64,000 bases of DNA from Streptomyces sp. CNQ-509 (GCF_001011035.1 NZ_CP011492.1:1309501-1373500); one strand, 5' to 3'. Positions 15,503-24,715 are shown, counted from the first letter of the stretch. Numbers and translations: made by a program. Notes: generated from the sequence alone by a model not told the origin.

Positions 15503-17560
15503 TCACGGCAGCCGGAGGACGACCCGTTCGCGGACCGGATCGGCGCGCGTCCAGCCGGCGGCCCGCCCGGCGTACGGACGGCCCACCTCGGCGTCGCCGC
15601 GGCTGAACCGCTGACGGGTGCCGGGCGGGGCGGTGACGGGCACCTCGACGCCGGCCGGCGCCCGCACCGTCACGGTGCCGCCGACGCGGTACGCGGTGAC
15701 CTTCCCGTTCCGTACCGCCTCCGCCCAGACGGCGCGGCGCTGGAGGTCGCGGGCGATGGCCCGGGGTCGGGGGTTGCCGAGCGGGGTGCCGGAGGTGAAC
15801 AGGCGGCGGTAGTCGGTGAGTACGCGGTCGAGGAGGGGGTAGGCGATGCGGTCCTCGGCGAGGTTCGACTGGTGGAGGTGGTGCGGGGCGGGGTCGGCGG
15901 CGAGGACGTGGCCGAGGGCGGCGCGGGCGGCGCGGGGGACGAGATACGAGCGGTAGCCGCCCGCCGGATCGCCGTCCTCGCCCCTGCTCCCCTCCCCGTA
16001 GCGGTACGCATGCGCGTCGATCTGCTCCCGCTCCGTCCCCGCCCCCGCGAACAGCCCCAGCCCGTACCGCGGCACCGTCGACGCCGTCCCCACCCGCCGC
16101 GAGAGCGGGTCCCGGGCCCGGTCGGCGGCCAGCCAGCGGACGCCCGTCGTGCCCAGGGCGGGTGCGAGGTCCGGGTTGTCGAGCGGCTGTCCCGGCGGGG
16201 CGGCGAGCCCGGTATGTCCCGCGGTGACCAGCTCGTCCCTGCGCACGGGCAGGTTCCGTGCCCGCCCCCAGCGGACGTTCTCCTCGATCTGCAGCGCGAT
16301 GCGCCGCTCCGGCGTCCACCGCACCTCGCCCGCCGCGTCCCGCGCGCAGCGCGCCGCGTCGCCGCCGCGCCCGCGGACGCAGCCGAGGGGCGCGCGATCG
16401 TACGTGCCGTTGATCCACCGGAACGCCTCGCGGTCGGTGATCAGCCGGTCGGCCAGCGCGTCGGCGCCGCCGTGCGCCCGGCGGTGGCGCTCGGCGGCGC
16501 CGCCGCTGTAGACGAGGTCGAGGGTGAAGTCCCGGCGGGCGGACCAGTCGCGGGCGTACGCGGCGTCGCCGCGGTTCATCCGGATCGGCGGCAGGTCGGC
16601 GCAGCCGGGGGTGCCGGAGGTGCAGTCACCGTCGGGGTCCCAGCGAGCGTCGCGGGCGAGGACGCCGTCGACCTGGACGGCGAACCCGTAGCGGGCGGCG
16701 CCCAGATGCACGCCGCCGGTGGCCCAGTCGACGATGCCGCGGGCGAGCAGCCGGTAGGCGAGCCGGTCGCCGGGGGCGCCGAACGTGACGAGGAGCCGGC
16801 GCCGACCGTCGTCGGCGTACTCGCCGACGAGCGCGCCGCGTGCGCGCGGCTTCCCGGGCACGGCCGCGTCCACGTACGGCGTGAAGTCCGGGCCCGGCCG
16901 CACGAGCCGGCCGTACGTCTCGGCCGCCCGCGGATCGAGGTCCGCGAACGGCACGGGACCCGCGAGATACCCGAAGGGACCCGCCCGCCCTGCGGGGGTG
17001 ACGCGGGCCGTGCGGCCGTCGAGCCGGCCGGACCACGCGGGTGCGCCGAGGGCGGGGAGCGGTCCTGCTGCGGCGTGGGCGTCGACCTGGCGGATGCCGA
17101 AGCGCCGCTCGTACGCGGCGAGGGCGGCGGTCTCGGCGCGGCCGAGGGCCGGTGCGCGGGCGCCGCCGAGAACGGGGGCTGCGGCACCTACGGGCCCACG
17201 GCCGCCCGCGGCAACGGCGGGCACGGCACCGGCAACGCCGCCGCCCGGCTCCCTCGCGCCGCCTCCGCCCGGTACCACCACCGCCTGGTACCGCGCCCGC
17301 GGCCGCCCCTCCTCCGCGCCGGCGAGGAACTCCGCGTCGATCCGCGGCCTCCCGCGCTCCCCCAGCCGCACCGCCGTGACCGGCGTGCCGATCGCCGCCA
17401 GGTGCTCGGCGATCGCCGCGACCGGCTCCCCGCCGTCGTCCACGACGAGGACGCGGAGGTCGACGCGCGGCGTGTCCGCGGTACGGGCGTTCGGGACGGC
17501 GGCGAACGACAGCGCCGCGGCGAGCGCGCACGCCGCGGCCAGGCGCCTGGACCGGACCAT
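15503..17560 (-). CDS. Secreted Agd3-like polysaccharide deacetylase (putative)
   Basis: The 685-residue protein has a signal peptide (VRSRRLAAACALAAALSFAAVPNA). A middle segment (RMNRGDAAYARDWSARRDFTLDLVYSGG) and C-terminal motifs follow: VTAGHTGLA, QIDAHAYRYGE, and HHLHQSNL followed by a conserved TDYRRLF region. The layout resembles the Agd3/CE18 family (carbohydrate-binding part, then a metal-dependent deacetylase barrel), which removes acetyl groups from aminosugar polymers. I make this match from motif memory and hold it with moderate confidence. ATG 17560 was chosen for GGGGAGGAG 5 bases upstream; the frame is open to 17605. It converges with cobC. Confidence 0.55.
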   Translation of the reverse strand: MVRSRRLAAACALAAALSFAAVPNARTADTPRVDLRVLVVDDGGEPVAAIAEHLAAIGTPVTAVRLGERGRPRIDAEFLAGAEEGRPRARYQAVVVPGGGGAREPGGGVAGAVPAVAAGGRGPVGAAAPVLGGARAPALGRAETAALAAYERRFGIRQVDAHAAAGPLPALGAPAWSGRLDGRTARVTPAGRAGPFGYLAGPVPFADLDPRAAETYGRLVRPGPDFTPYVDAAVPGKPRARGALVGEYADDGRRRLLVTFGAPGDRLAYRLLARGIVDWATGGVHLGAARYGFAVQVDGVLARDARWDPDGDCTSGTPGCADLPPIRMNRGDAAYARDWSARRDFTLDLVYSGGAAERHRRAHGGADALADRLITDREAFRWINGTYDRAPLGCVRGRGGDAARCARDAAGEVRWTPERRIALQIEENVRWGRARNLPVRRDELVTAGHTGLAAPPGQPLDNPDLAPALGTTGVRWLAADRARDPLSRRVGTASTVPRYGLGLFAGAGTEREQIDAHAYRYGEGSRGEDGDPAGGYRSYLVPRAARAALGHVLAADPAPHHLHQSNLAEDRIAYPLLDRVLTDYRRLFTSGTPLGNPRPRAIARDLQRRAVWAEAVRNGKVTAYRVGGTVTVRAPAGVEVPVTAPPGTRQRFSRGDAEVGRPYAGRAAGWTRADPVRERVVLRLP

Positions 17561-17658
17561 GGTGCTCCTCCCCGGGAGCGTCTTCGGGCTCTTCCGGGGA
17601 GCCATCCTGCGGGACGGGACGGGGGTGCGGCGCCTCGTGCCACCCGTTCGGGCGACGG

Positions 17659-17692
17659 GGGCGGGCGGCGTTCGAACCGCCGCCGCCCGCCC
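17659..17692 (-). terminator. Stem-loop terminator after the aldehyde dehydrogenase gene
   Basis: A perfect 12-bp stem (GGGCGGGCGGCG at 17659-17670 with its complement at 17681-17692) has a 10-base loop. It lies 6 bases past the stop of the leftward aldehyde dehydrogenase gene and before the start region of the deacetylase gene. Confidence 0.7.
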
Positions 17693-17698
17693 GGCGCG

Positions 17699-19237
17699 TC
17701 AGTTCTCCCGGACGCCGTCCACCGTGCGGGGCACGCCTGCCGGGTTGTCCTCGCGCAGCTCGGCGGGGAGCAGCGCCTGGGGCGCGTTCTGGTACGTCAC
17801 CGGGCGCAGCCAGCGCTCGATCGCCGTGCCGCCGACGGACGTCGAGGTCGACGTCGTCGCCGGGTAGGGGCCGCCGTGGTGCTGCGCGGGGGCGACGGCG
17901 ACGCCCGTGGGCCAGCCGTCGACGAGGATCCGCCCGGCGAGCGGCGTCAGTTCGGCGAACAGCCGCGCCGCGCCGCCGTCCCCGGCGTCCGCGTCCCCGG
18001 CCTCCGCCGCGCCCAGGTGCGCGGTCGCCGTGAGGTTGCCCGGCAGCCGGGCCAGCACCGCGGAGACCTGCGGCACGTCCTCGTACCGCACGATGACGGT
18101 GACGGGCCCGAAGCACTCCTCCGTCAGCAGCTCGTACTCCCCGCCGCCCGCGAGGCGTTCGGCGTCGACGGTGAGGAAGCCGCCGCTGACGGTGTGCTCG
18201 CCGTTCGCGCCCGGCGTCACGGGGCTCTCCACGCCGGGCAGCTCCGCCCGTTCCCGTACGCCCGCGATGAACGCCTCCCGCATCCGCGGGTCGAGCATCA
18301 CGCCCGGCTCGGTGTCGCTGACCGCCGCCGTGAGCGAGGTGACGAGCCGGTCGCCGGCCTCGCCCGCCGGCACCAGCACCAGGCCGGGCTTGGTGCAGAA
18401 CTGCCCGACGCCCAGCGTCATCGACCCCGCGAGGCCCGCGCCGATCTCCTCGGCGCGCTCGGCGGCCGCCGCCGCGCTGACGACGACGGGATTGAGGCTG
18501 CCCAGCTCGCCGTGGAACGGGATGGGCCGGGGGCGGGCCACCGCGGCGTCGAAGAGGGCCCGCCCGCCGCGCACCGAGCCGGTGAACCCGGCGGCGGCGA
18601 CGACGGGATGGCGTACCAGCTCCACGCCCGCGTCGAAGCCGTGCACGACGGAGACGACCTCCTGCGGCAGCCCCGCCTTCTCGGCGGCGCGGTGCAGCAG
18701 CGCCGCGGACAGCTCGGAGGTGCCCGGGTGGTCGGGGTGGGCCTTGACCACGACCGGGCAGCCGGCGGCGAGCGCGCTGGCGGTGTCGCCGCCGGGGACG
18801 GAGAAGGCGAGCGGGAAGTTCGAGGCGGAGTAGACGGCGACGACGCCGAGCGGCACCTTCCAGCGGCGCAGGTCGGGCCGCGGCGGGGCGAGGGATGCGT
18901 CGGCATGGTCGATGCGCACGTCGAGGAAGTCGCCGGCCTCGGCGATGTCGGCGAAGGCGCGCAACTGGTAGGTCGTGCGGGTGAGTTCGCCGCTGAGCCG
19001 GCCGGGCCCGAGGGCGGTCTCGGCGTCGGCGCACTCGACGACCTTGTCGACGTGCCGGTCGAAGAGGTCGGCCGCGGCCCGCAAAAACCGGGCGCGCTGC
19101 GCGCGTTCGGCGAGCGCCGGGGCGGCGGCGTGCGCGGCGCGTACGGTCTTGTCGACCTCCTCGGCGGTCGCCTCGGTGGCGACCTGCTCCCGGCGGTTAC
19201 CGGTGCGGGGATCGACGCTCCAGACTGGTGCGGACAA
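17699..19237 (-). CDS. Aldehyde dehydrogenase, 2-oxoglutarate-semialdehyde dehydrogenase type
   Basis: The 512-residue ALDH has the catalytic Cys in GVGQFCTKPG, the general-base Glu in FHGELGSLNP, and the SASNFPLAFSVPGGDTASALAAGCPVV-type segment of the KGSADH subfamily. That subfamily oxidises 2,5-dioxopentanoate to 2-oxoglutarate in sugar-acid or hydroxyproline breakdown. I chose TTG 19237, giving MSAPVWSVDPRTG as in relatives, because GGAACGGAG lies about 10 bases upstream. The ATG at 19267 is in frame but has no ribosome binding site. A divergent IclR gene follows. It may complete the pathway begun by the dehydratase and DapA-like lyase at 33855-36544. Confidence 0.85.
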   Translation of the reverse strand: MSAPVWSVDPRTGNRREQVATEATAEEVDKTVRAAHAAAPALAERAQRARFLRAAADLFDRHVDKVVECADAETALGPGRLSGELTRTTYQLRAFADIAEAGDFLDVRIDHADASLAPPRPDLRRWKVPLGVVAVYSASNFPLAFSVPGGDTASALAAGCPVVVKAHPDHPGTSELSAALLHRAAEKAGLPQEVVSVVHGFDAGVELVRHPVVAAAGFTGSVRGGRALFDAAVARPRPIPFHGELGSLNPVVVSAAAAAERAEEIGAGLAGSMTLGVGQFCTKPGLVLVPAGEAGDRLVTSLTAAVSDTEPGVMLDPRMREAFIAGVRERAELPGVESPVTPGANGEHTVSGGFLTVDAERLAGGGEYELLTEECFGPVTVIVRYEDVPQVSAVLARLPGNLTATAHLGAAEAGDADAGDGGAARLFAELTPLAGRILVDGWPTGVAVAPAQHHGGPYPATTSTSTSVGGTAIERWLRPVTYQNAPQALLPAELREDNPAGVPRTVDGVREN

Positions 19238-19285
19238 CTGAGATGTCTCCGTTCCTCTTGCACACATGGCGGACGGTGACCGACG

Positions 19286-19303
19286 ATACCGTTGGTTCGG
19301 TAT
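19286..19303. promoter_or_regulatory. Inverted repeat ATACCG-N6-CGGTAT, likely IclR operator
   Basis: The perfect 6-bp arms (19286-19291 and 19298-19303) stand in the AT-richer space between the divergent aldehyde dehydrogenase and IclR genes. The position fits control of both genes. Assignment to IclR is inference. Confidence 0.55.
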
Positions 19304-19374
19304 TCTGAACGCCGTCTCTATACATGAATTTTTCTTGGACTTTTATCGCTGCGGCAGCAGAGAGGTCAAGCGCC

Positions 19375-20148
19375 ATGGGGGTCGCCGACGCCGGTGGGGG
19401 TGGACAGGTCAAGTCTGCCGTCCGCACCGTGGAACTGCTCGAGTATTTCGCGGCCAGACCCGGAATGCACAGCCTCGGTGACGTCCAGCATGCCGTCGGC
19501 TACCCCAAGTCCAGCCTCTACATGCTCCTTCGCACGCTCACGGAGCTGGGCTGGGTGGAGACCGACGCGACGGGCACACGGTACGGGATCGGGGTGCGGG
19601 CGCTGCTCGTCGGCACGTCGTACATCGACGGCGACGAGGTCGTGGCCGCCGCCCGGCCCACCCTCGACCGGCTCGCCGACGACACGACGGAGACGATCCA
19701 CCTGGCGCGGCTGGACGGCGTGAACATCGTCTACCTCGCCACCCGCCAGTCCCAGCACTACCTGCGGCCGTTCACCCGCGTCGGCCGCCGGCTCCCGGCG
19801 CACGCGACGGCGCTGGGCAAGGCGCTGCTCGCGACGTACCCCGACGAGGAGATCCGCAAGCTGCTGCCCGAGTCGCTGGCGCCGCTCACCGAGCACACGG
19901 TCACGGACCGGGAGCGGCTGATCGAGGAGCTGCACCGGGTGCGCGAGCGCGGATACGCCCTGGACCGGGAGGAGTCGACGCTGGGGCTGCGCTGCGTGGG
20001 GGTCGCGGTCCCCTACCGGGCCCCGGCGCGGGACGCGATCAGTTGCTCGGTGCCGGTGGCGCGGCTGACGCCGGCGCACGAGCAGGGGATCCGCGACGCG
20101 CTGCTCGACGCGCGCGACCGGCTGACGCTGGCGACGCGGCACCTCTGA
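19375..20148 (+). CDS. IclR-family transcriptional regulator
   Basis: The 257-residue protein has an N-terminal winged helix (VKSAVRTVELLEYFAARPG, YPKSSLYMLLRTLTELGWV). The IclR effector domain follows, with RLPAHATALGKALLA, ERGYALDREEST and the C-terminal GVAVPYR region. It probably responds to a sugar-acid intermediate and controls the divergent aldehyde dehydrogenase. ATG 19375 with AGAGAGG upstream is preferred over ATG 19324, which would add 17 unconserved residues over the AT-rich promoter region. Confidence 0.88.
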   Translation: MGVADAGGGGQVKSAVRTVELLEYFAARPGMHSLGDVQHAVGYPKSSLYMLLRTLTELGWVETDATGTRYGIGVRALLVGTSYIDGDEVVAAARPTLDRLADDTTETIHLARLDGVNIVYLATRQSQHYLRPFTRVGRRLPAHATALGKALLATYPDEEIRKLLPESLAPLTEHTVTDRERLIEELHRVRERGYALDREESTLGLRCVGVAVPYRAPARDAISCSVPVARLTPAHEQGIRDALLDARDRLTLATRHL

Positions 20149-20186
20149 GCCTGCCCGCCCCCCCGGCGTACGACCCGGCGGCGGGG

Positions 20187-20212
20187 CCGCCTCCGCCGCG
20201 CGGCGGAGGCGG
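20187..20212. terminator. Stem-loop after the IclR gene
   Basis: A perfect 11-bp stem (CCGCCTCCGCC at 20187-20197, complement at 20202-20212) has a GCGC loop. It sits 39 bases past the IclR stop and before the membrane-protein gene. Confidence 0.65.
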
Positions 20213-20264
20213 ATCGTCGGCGCGGGCGACGTACGCGACGGACGCCTCACGGGAACGTGAACGC

Positions 20265-21383
20265 ATGGATGTCACCGACCCGCACCCCTCACGCACCGCC
20301 CGCGCGCTGCGCCTCGTCGCCGCCGTCGCCTGCCTGCCGTACCTGTCGCTGAAGACCGCGTGGATCGCCGGCAGCACGGTCGGCATCCCGGCGGGCAGCG
20401 AACTGCTGGAGAAGCGCGGCACCATGGCCGCCGTCAACTCCCTCACGGTCCTCATGGACGCGGCCGTCATCGTGCTGGCGTTCGCGCTGACGCAGCCGTG
20501 GGGCCGCCGGACCCCGGCGTGGCTGGTCGCGCTCCCGCTGTGGGCCGCCACCGGGCTGCTCGCGCCGATCGTGGTGGGCTTCCCGCTGCAGGCGGTGATC
20601 GCCCTCTTCGGCGGCGGGAGCGCCGGGGCGGGCGACGGGGAGCCGTTCCTGGACGAGTGGGTCTTCACCGTCGTGTACACCGGCTTCGGCGTGCAGGCGC
20701 TGGCGCTCGGCTGGCTGTTCGCGCTGTACGTACGCGACCGCTGGGGCCACCTGCTCCGCGGCCGGCTCGCCGGCCTGCCCCCGTCGCCCACCGGACCGGC
20801 GCAGCGCGTGCTCGCGGTGCTGGCCGCGGTCGTCGCGCTGCTGGTCGCGGGGCTGCACCTGAGCTGGGCGCTGGGGTCGACGGCGGGCCTGTCCGGGCAC
20901 CTCGTCGGGCAGCGCTCCGCGAACCTCCGCGTGAACGAGGCGATCCAGGTCGTCTTCGCACTGGCCGCCGCCGCGGGCGTCGTCCTCGTCGCCCACCGCC
21001 CGCGCCCGCGCACCCGGCTGGCGGCGGCCGTGGCGCTGGGCTGGACCGGCGGGGCGGCGCTGGCGGCGTGGAGCGGCTGGATGCTGCTCGCGTCGCTGGT
21101 GACGGAGAACCCGGTACGGGGCGACAGGCAGCCGACCCAGCCGATGAACCTCGCCTACGCTGGCGGCATGATCACCGGCCTGCTGGTCCTCGCGGTGGGC
21201 GCCACGCTGCTCGCGGAGCGCGCGGCGGCGGTATCCGCGGGCGGCCCGCGGCCCGCCGGCCGCGCGGTGTCCGCCGGAGGCCCCGGTCCGCGGCCCCCCG
21301 CCGTGCCCGCCTCCCCCACCGGCCCCGCCGGCCCCGCGCGGGGCCCGGTACCCGCGGGCTCGCCGCCGCCCGGGCGGGGCTGA
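20265..21383 (+). CDS. Polytopic membrane protein, function unknown
   Basis: The 372-residue protein has about eight predicted membrane segments, for example LTVLMDAAVIVLAFAL, FTVVYTGFGVQALALGWLFALYV and VLAVLAAVVALLVAGLHL. It ends in a Pro/Gly-rich cytoplasmic-type tail. I do not recognise a functional family. It ends 3 bases before the histidine kinase gene, so it belongs to the same transcript as the two-component system and may be a sensor partner or an output of that system. ATG 20265 was chosen; GGGAACGTGA lies upstream. Confidence 0.75.
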   Translation: MDVTDPHPSRTARALRLVAAVACLPYLSLKTAWIAGSTVGIPAGSELLEKRGTMAAVNSLTVLMDAAVIVLAFALTQPWGRRTPAWLVALPLWAATGLLAPIVVGFPLQAVIALFGGGSAGAGDGEPFLDEWVFTVVYTGFGVQALALGWLFALYVRDRWGHLLRGRLAGLPPSPTGPAQRVLAVLAAVVALLVAGLHLSWALGSTAGLSGHLVGQRSANLRVNEAIQVVFALAAAAGVVLVAHRPRPRTRLAAAVALGWTGGAALAAWSGWMLLASLVTENPVRGDRQPTQPMNLAYAGGMITGLLVLAVGATLLAERAAAVSAGGPRPAGRAVSAGGPGPRPPAVPASPTGPAGPARGPVPAGSPPPGRG

Positions 21384-21386
21384 TCC

Positions 21387-22626
21387 GTGTCCGCGGGGGC
21401 CGTGCGGCTTCGCTGGGCCCATCTGCTGCTCGGCGGCGCGCTGCTCATGCCGTACTTCCTGCTGGTCAGCGTGGCACTCCAGGTCGCGGACCGCGACGTC
21501 GACACCTTCCGCAGCCTGGGCTGGCAAGTAGTGGCGTACCTGCTGGCCCTGCCCCTGGTGGCGGCGACGCCGCTGGCGTTCCCGATGGTGCGGACGCTGG
21601 AGACCTCCGCCGCGCAGGCGCTGTGCCGGGTGCCGGGCGGGCTGCCGCCCGCCGGGCGGGACCGGTCGTGGGCGGCGCGGCGTCGGACGGCGGGGTGGTT
21701 CACGCTGCACGTGGGCCTGGGGGCGCTGGTCAGCGGGGCGACGCTGGCGGTGCCGCCGATGGCGGCGGTGCTGCTCGCGACGCCGTTCTGGAGGGAGTTG
21801 CGCGAGCGGGACTGGGGGCTGCTCGCGGTGCCCGCATGGCTCGCCCCGCCGCTCGGCCTCGCGCTGCTGGCCGCGCTCACCGCCGCCGCGGCCGCCGCCG
21901 GCCTGCTGCTGGCCCGCGCCGCCCCCGCACTCCTCGGCCCCACCCCCCGCCGACCGGCTCGCCGCCGCCGAGGAGCGCGCCGCCGACCTGGCCCGCCGCA
22001 ACCGCCTGGCGCGGGAGCTGCACGACTCGGTCGGCCATGCCCTGAGCGCGGTCACGTTGCAGGCGAGCGCGGCGCGGCGGGTCTTCGACCGGGACCCGGA
22101 GTTCGTACGGGAGGCGCTGGCGGCGATCGAGGGCACGACCCGCTCGGCGGTCGCGGAACTGGACACGGTGCTGGGGCTGCTGAGGCAGGAGGACGCCGCC
22201 GCCGGTCCGGGCCCCGGCTCCGGCTCCGGCCACGCGCCCGCGCCGGACCTGGCCCGCGATCTCGACGGGCTGCTGGCGCGTACCCGGGCGGCGGGGGCGA
22301 CGGTGCGGGTGGACGTGTCCGCGGATACGGCGGCGCTGCCGGGGCCGGTGTCGCGGGAGGCGTACCGGATCGTCCAGGAGGGGCTGGGGAACGTGCTCCG
22401 GCACGCGGGCCCGGTGCCGGTACGGCTGGGGATCACGGTGGCGGAGAGAGAGTTGGGGATCGTGCTGGAGAACGACGTACCGGAGACGGCGCACGGGACG
22501 GCTCCCGCCGCCCGCGGGGGCCGGGGGCTGCGCGGGATCGCCGAACGCGCGCGGCTGCTCGGCGGGGCCGCGGAGGCGGGCCCGTACGAGCGGGGCTGGC
22601 GGCTGACGGCGAGGCTCCCGCTGTGA
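21387..22626 (+). pseudogene. Two-component sensor histidine kinase split by a one-base frameshift
   Basis: The 5' part (GTG 21387 to about 21942) encodes four or so membrane segments. At a run of six C (21943-21948) the coding frame changes. With five C the sequence reads on as ADRLAAAEERAADLARRNRLARELHDSVGHAL, the HisKA_3 phosphoacceptor helix. It then gives the ATPase N-box (AYRIVQEGLGNVLRHAG) and G-box (GRGLRGIAERARLLGG), ending at TGA 22624. All kinase parts are present. The break is therefore recent, a sequencing error in a C run, or phase-variable slippage. As given, the first frame would run through into the response regulator gene. The stop overlaps that gene's GTG. Confidence 0.85.
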
Positions 22627-23360
22627 ACGAGCCGCGGGAGGACGCCGAAGAGCCGCCGCGAGCGCCGCGCTCCGGGGCCGGTGAGCCGCACACCGCCGCG
22701 CAGCCGGGTTCGCGTCCGCTCCGCATCGTCCTCGCGGACGACGAGCGGATGGTGCGCACCGCGCTCCGGGCCATCCTCTCCGCCGAGGACGACCTGGCGG
22801 TCGTCGGCGAAGCCGCCACCGGCGCCGAGGCGGTCTCCGTCGTACGCCGCCTGGAGCCCGACGTCGTGCTCATGGACGTACGCATGCCGGAGATCGACGG
22901 CATCCGCGCCACCGAACAGCTCCTGCGCACGATGCCCGTCCCGCCCCGCATCATCGTCGTCACGACCTTCGAGAACGACTCGTACGTCTACGACGCCCTC
23001 CGCGCCGGCGCCGCCGGCTTCCTCCTCAAGCGCGCGGGCGCCGCCGACCTGGTCCAGGCCGTACGCCTCGTGGCCCGCACCGACTCGCTCCTCTACCCCG
23101 CCGCCGTCCGCGCCCTGGCCGCCGCGCACGCCAGGACCCGCCGCACCACCGCGCTCCGCGCCCGGCTCACCGACCGCGAGGCCGACGTGCTGCGGCTGAT
23201 GGCGCGGGGGCTGACGAACGCGGAGATCGCCGCCCGGCTGGACATCGGCGCAGCGACGGTGAAGTCGCATGTCGCCGCGCTGCTCGCCAAGCTGGGCGCC
23301 CGGGACCGTACGCAGGCGGTGATCGCCGCGTACGAATCGGGCTTCGTCACCCCGGGCTGA
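22623..23360 (+). CDS. NarL/LuxR-type response regulator
   Basis: The 245-residue protein starts with GTG 22623 overlapping the kinase stop. A receiver domain begins near residue 35 (LRIVLADDERMVRTALRAIL), with the phosphoacceptor Asp in DVVLMDVRMPEIDG and Lys in GFLLKRAGA. A GerE-type helix-turn-helix follows (LTDREADVLRLMARGLTNAEIAARL, TVKSHVAALLAKLG). It pairs with the preceding kinase. The first 34 residues are an unconserved charged leader. Confidence 0.92.
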   Translation: MNEPREDAEEPPRAPRSGAGEPHTAAQPGSRPLRIVLADDERMVRTALRAILSAEDDLAVVGEAATGAEAVSVVRRLEPDVVLMDVRMPEIDGIRATEQLLRTMPVPPRIIVVTTFENDSYVYDALRAGAAGFLLKRAGAADLVQAVRLVARTDSLLYPAAVRALAAAHARTRRTTALRARLTDREADVLRLMARGLTNAEIAARLDIGAATVKSHVAALLAKLGARDRTQAVIAAYESGFVTPG

Positions 23361-23371
23361 GCGGGCCGGCC

Positions 23372-23631
23372 TCAGACGCGGACGACGATCTTCCCCCGCG
23401 TGTGGCCGCGCTCGGCGTAGGCGTGGGCGTCCGCGATCTCTTCGAGCGGGTAGGTCCGCTCGATGCGCGGTGTGTAGCGGCCCCGCCGACCGAGTTCGGC
23501 GGCTTCGGCGAGAAGACGGCGGCCGCCGCCACCCGGATCCGGACCTCCCCGGGCCCGGGATGCGGCTCCGGCACCTGCTCGACCACGAGGGTCTCCACAC
23601 CGCCGTACTCGTGATACCGGACTGCACGCAT
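23372..23631 (-). pseudogene. Remnant of a zinc-type/quinone oxidoreductase (MDR family) with a large internal deletion
   Basis: An ATG at 23631, after GGGGAAGG, begins MRAVRYHEYGGVETLVVEQV, PEPHPGPGEVRIRVAAAAV, the typical N-terminus of NADP-dependent quinone oxidoreductases. About 40 codons later the frame jumps. The last part in another frame reads RTYPLEEIADAHAYAERGHT followed by GKIVVRV and a stop at 23372-23374, the typical C-terminus. A family member has about 310-320 residues, so roughly 230 central residues, including the Rossmann fold, are gone. It cannot be active. Confidence 0.8.
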
Positions 23632-23775
23632 GACGTTCTGCCTTCCCCACGGCCCGACCGGGCCGCTCGTACGATCGCGGGCCGCCTGCTCGGCACGCGC
23701 CGAGAAGCCCACGCTAGAACCTCACGCCAGCGTGAGCCGCAAGCCACACGGGCCGCCGGCAGGAGACCTGCCCGG

Positions 23776-24525
23776 TCAGCGCGGGCCCGCCGTCCGGTAG
23801 ACGGAGACGTGGGAACGCGACTCCGCGGTGAATTCCCCTCCCGCCCAGTCGGCGTGCCTGGATTCCAGCGTCATGCCGGCCAGCTCGGCCATCAGGTCGA
23901 GTTCAGCCGGCCAGACGTACCGGTGAGGGCTGCGGAACAACCGGGCCTCGTGGCCGGCCCCCGCATCGAACCGGAAGTGGTGCGAGACGACCTGCTGACG
24001 CAGGACGTCGTAGGTGTCGAGCCCGATATAGCCGGTCGTCGACTCCCAGACCACGGCCTGCTGACCCGGCGTCAGCTTGCGGAGCTCGGGGACCCACAGC
24101 TCGACGACGAACCGCCCGCCCGGTGCAAGGTGGCGTGCGGCGTTCCGGAAGCAGGCAACCTGCTCGGCCTGCGTGAGCAGGTTGGAGATGGTGTTGAAGA
24201 CGAGGTAGACGAGCTGGAACTCCCCCGGGACCCGCGCGGTCGCCATGTCACCGACGACGACCGGGATGGCCGCCTCGTCCGCTTTGGCGCGAAGCCGGTC
24301 GATCATCGGCTCCGACAGCTCGATGCCGCTGACCGGGACTCCGCGCTCGGCGAGTGGCACCGCCACTCGCCCCGTCCCGACGGCGAACTCCAGCGCCCGC
24401 CCGCCCCCGGCGAGCTCCACCAGGCGGTCCACCGTGGGCCCCAGCACCTCCGGTGCGAACATGCCGGTCCCGGGGGTGTCGTAGCTCTGAGCGGCTTGGT
24501 CGTCCCAGATCTCACTGTGCAGCAT
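23776..24525 (-). CDS. Class I SAM-dependent methyltransferase
   Basis: The 249-residue protein has the SAM-binding motif ALEFAVGTGRVAVPLAERG, acidic motif SGIELSEPM, motif III VVVGDMATARVPGEFQLVYLVFNT and post-motif HLAPGGRFVVE. Substrate is unknown. Its base composition is less GC-extreme than the surrounding core genes. It stands between two broken genes, so it may be a passenger of transferred DNA. The start ATG 24525 has no strong ribosome binding site. It has its own short intergenic regions on both sides. Confidence 0.82.
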   Translation of the reverse strand: MLHSEIWDDQAAQSYDTPGTGMFAPEVLGPTVDRLVELAGGGRALEFAVGTGRVAVPLAERGVPVSGIELSEPMIDRLRAKADEAAIPVVVGDMATARVPGEFQLVYLVFNTISNLLTQAEQVACFRNAARHLAPGGRFVVELWVPELRKLTPGQQAVVWESTTGYIGLDTYDVLRQQVVSHHFRFDAGAGHEARLFRSPHRYVWPAELDLMAELAGMTLESRHADWAGGEFTAESRSHVSVYRTAGPR

Positions 24526-24715
24526 GAGCGGCGATGGTTCCCCGCCGCCGGAGGAACGTCAACGCATTTTCGCGCAGCCTGTCCCGTCTCCGCGAGGCGT
24601 TTTCGCAGTCCGGTGGAGGGCATGCTGGGCGTGGCGCGCGGCACGTAACGGCTGCCGGGCTCACCGCTCCTGCGGCTCACGGCGGTGTGGAGCCGGTGCG
24701 CTGACGACGCGGCCG

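Noticed and set aside
17665..17685. GTTCGAACC resembling a tRNA T-loop
   Set aside because: It is the loop and inner stem of the terminator after the aldehyde dehydrogenase gene; no acceptor or anticodon arms are present. No tRNA was found anywhere in the window.
15113..19279. Very long open frame (over 1300 codons) on the + strand
   Set aside because: It lies antisense to the deacetylase and aldehyde dehydrogenase genes, has a basic/Gly-rich composition with no motif, and is the usual shadow of GC-rich genes.
24524..24715. N-terminal part of the sulfatase
   Set aside because: The frame is open but the encoded sequence is Arg/Cys/Ala-rich, lacks the CxPxR site and any sulfatase likeness, so it is noncoding or scrambled DNA.
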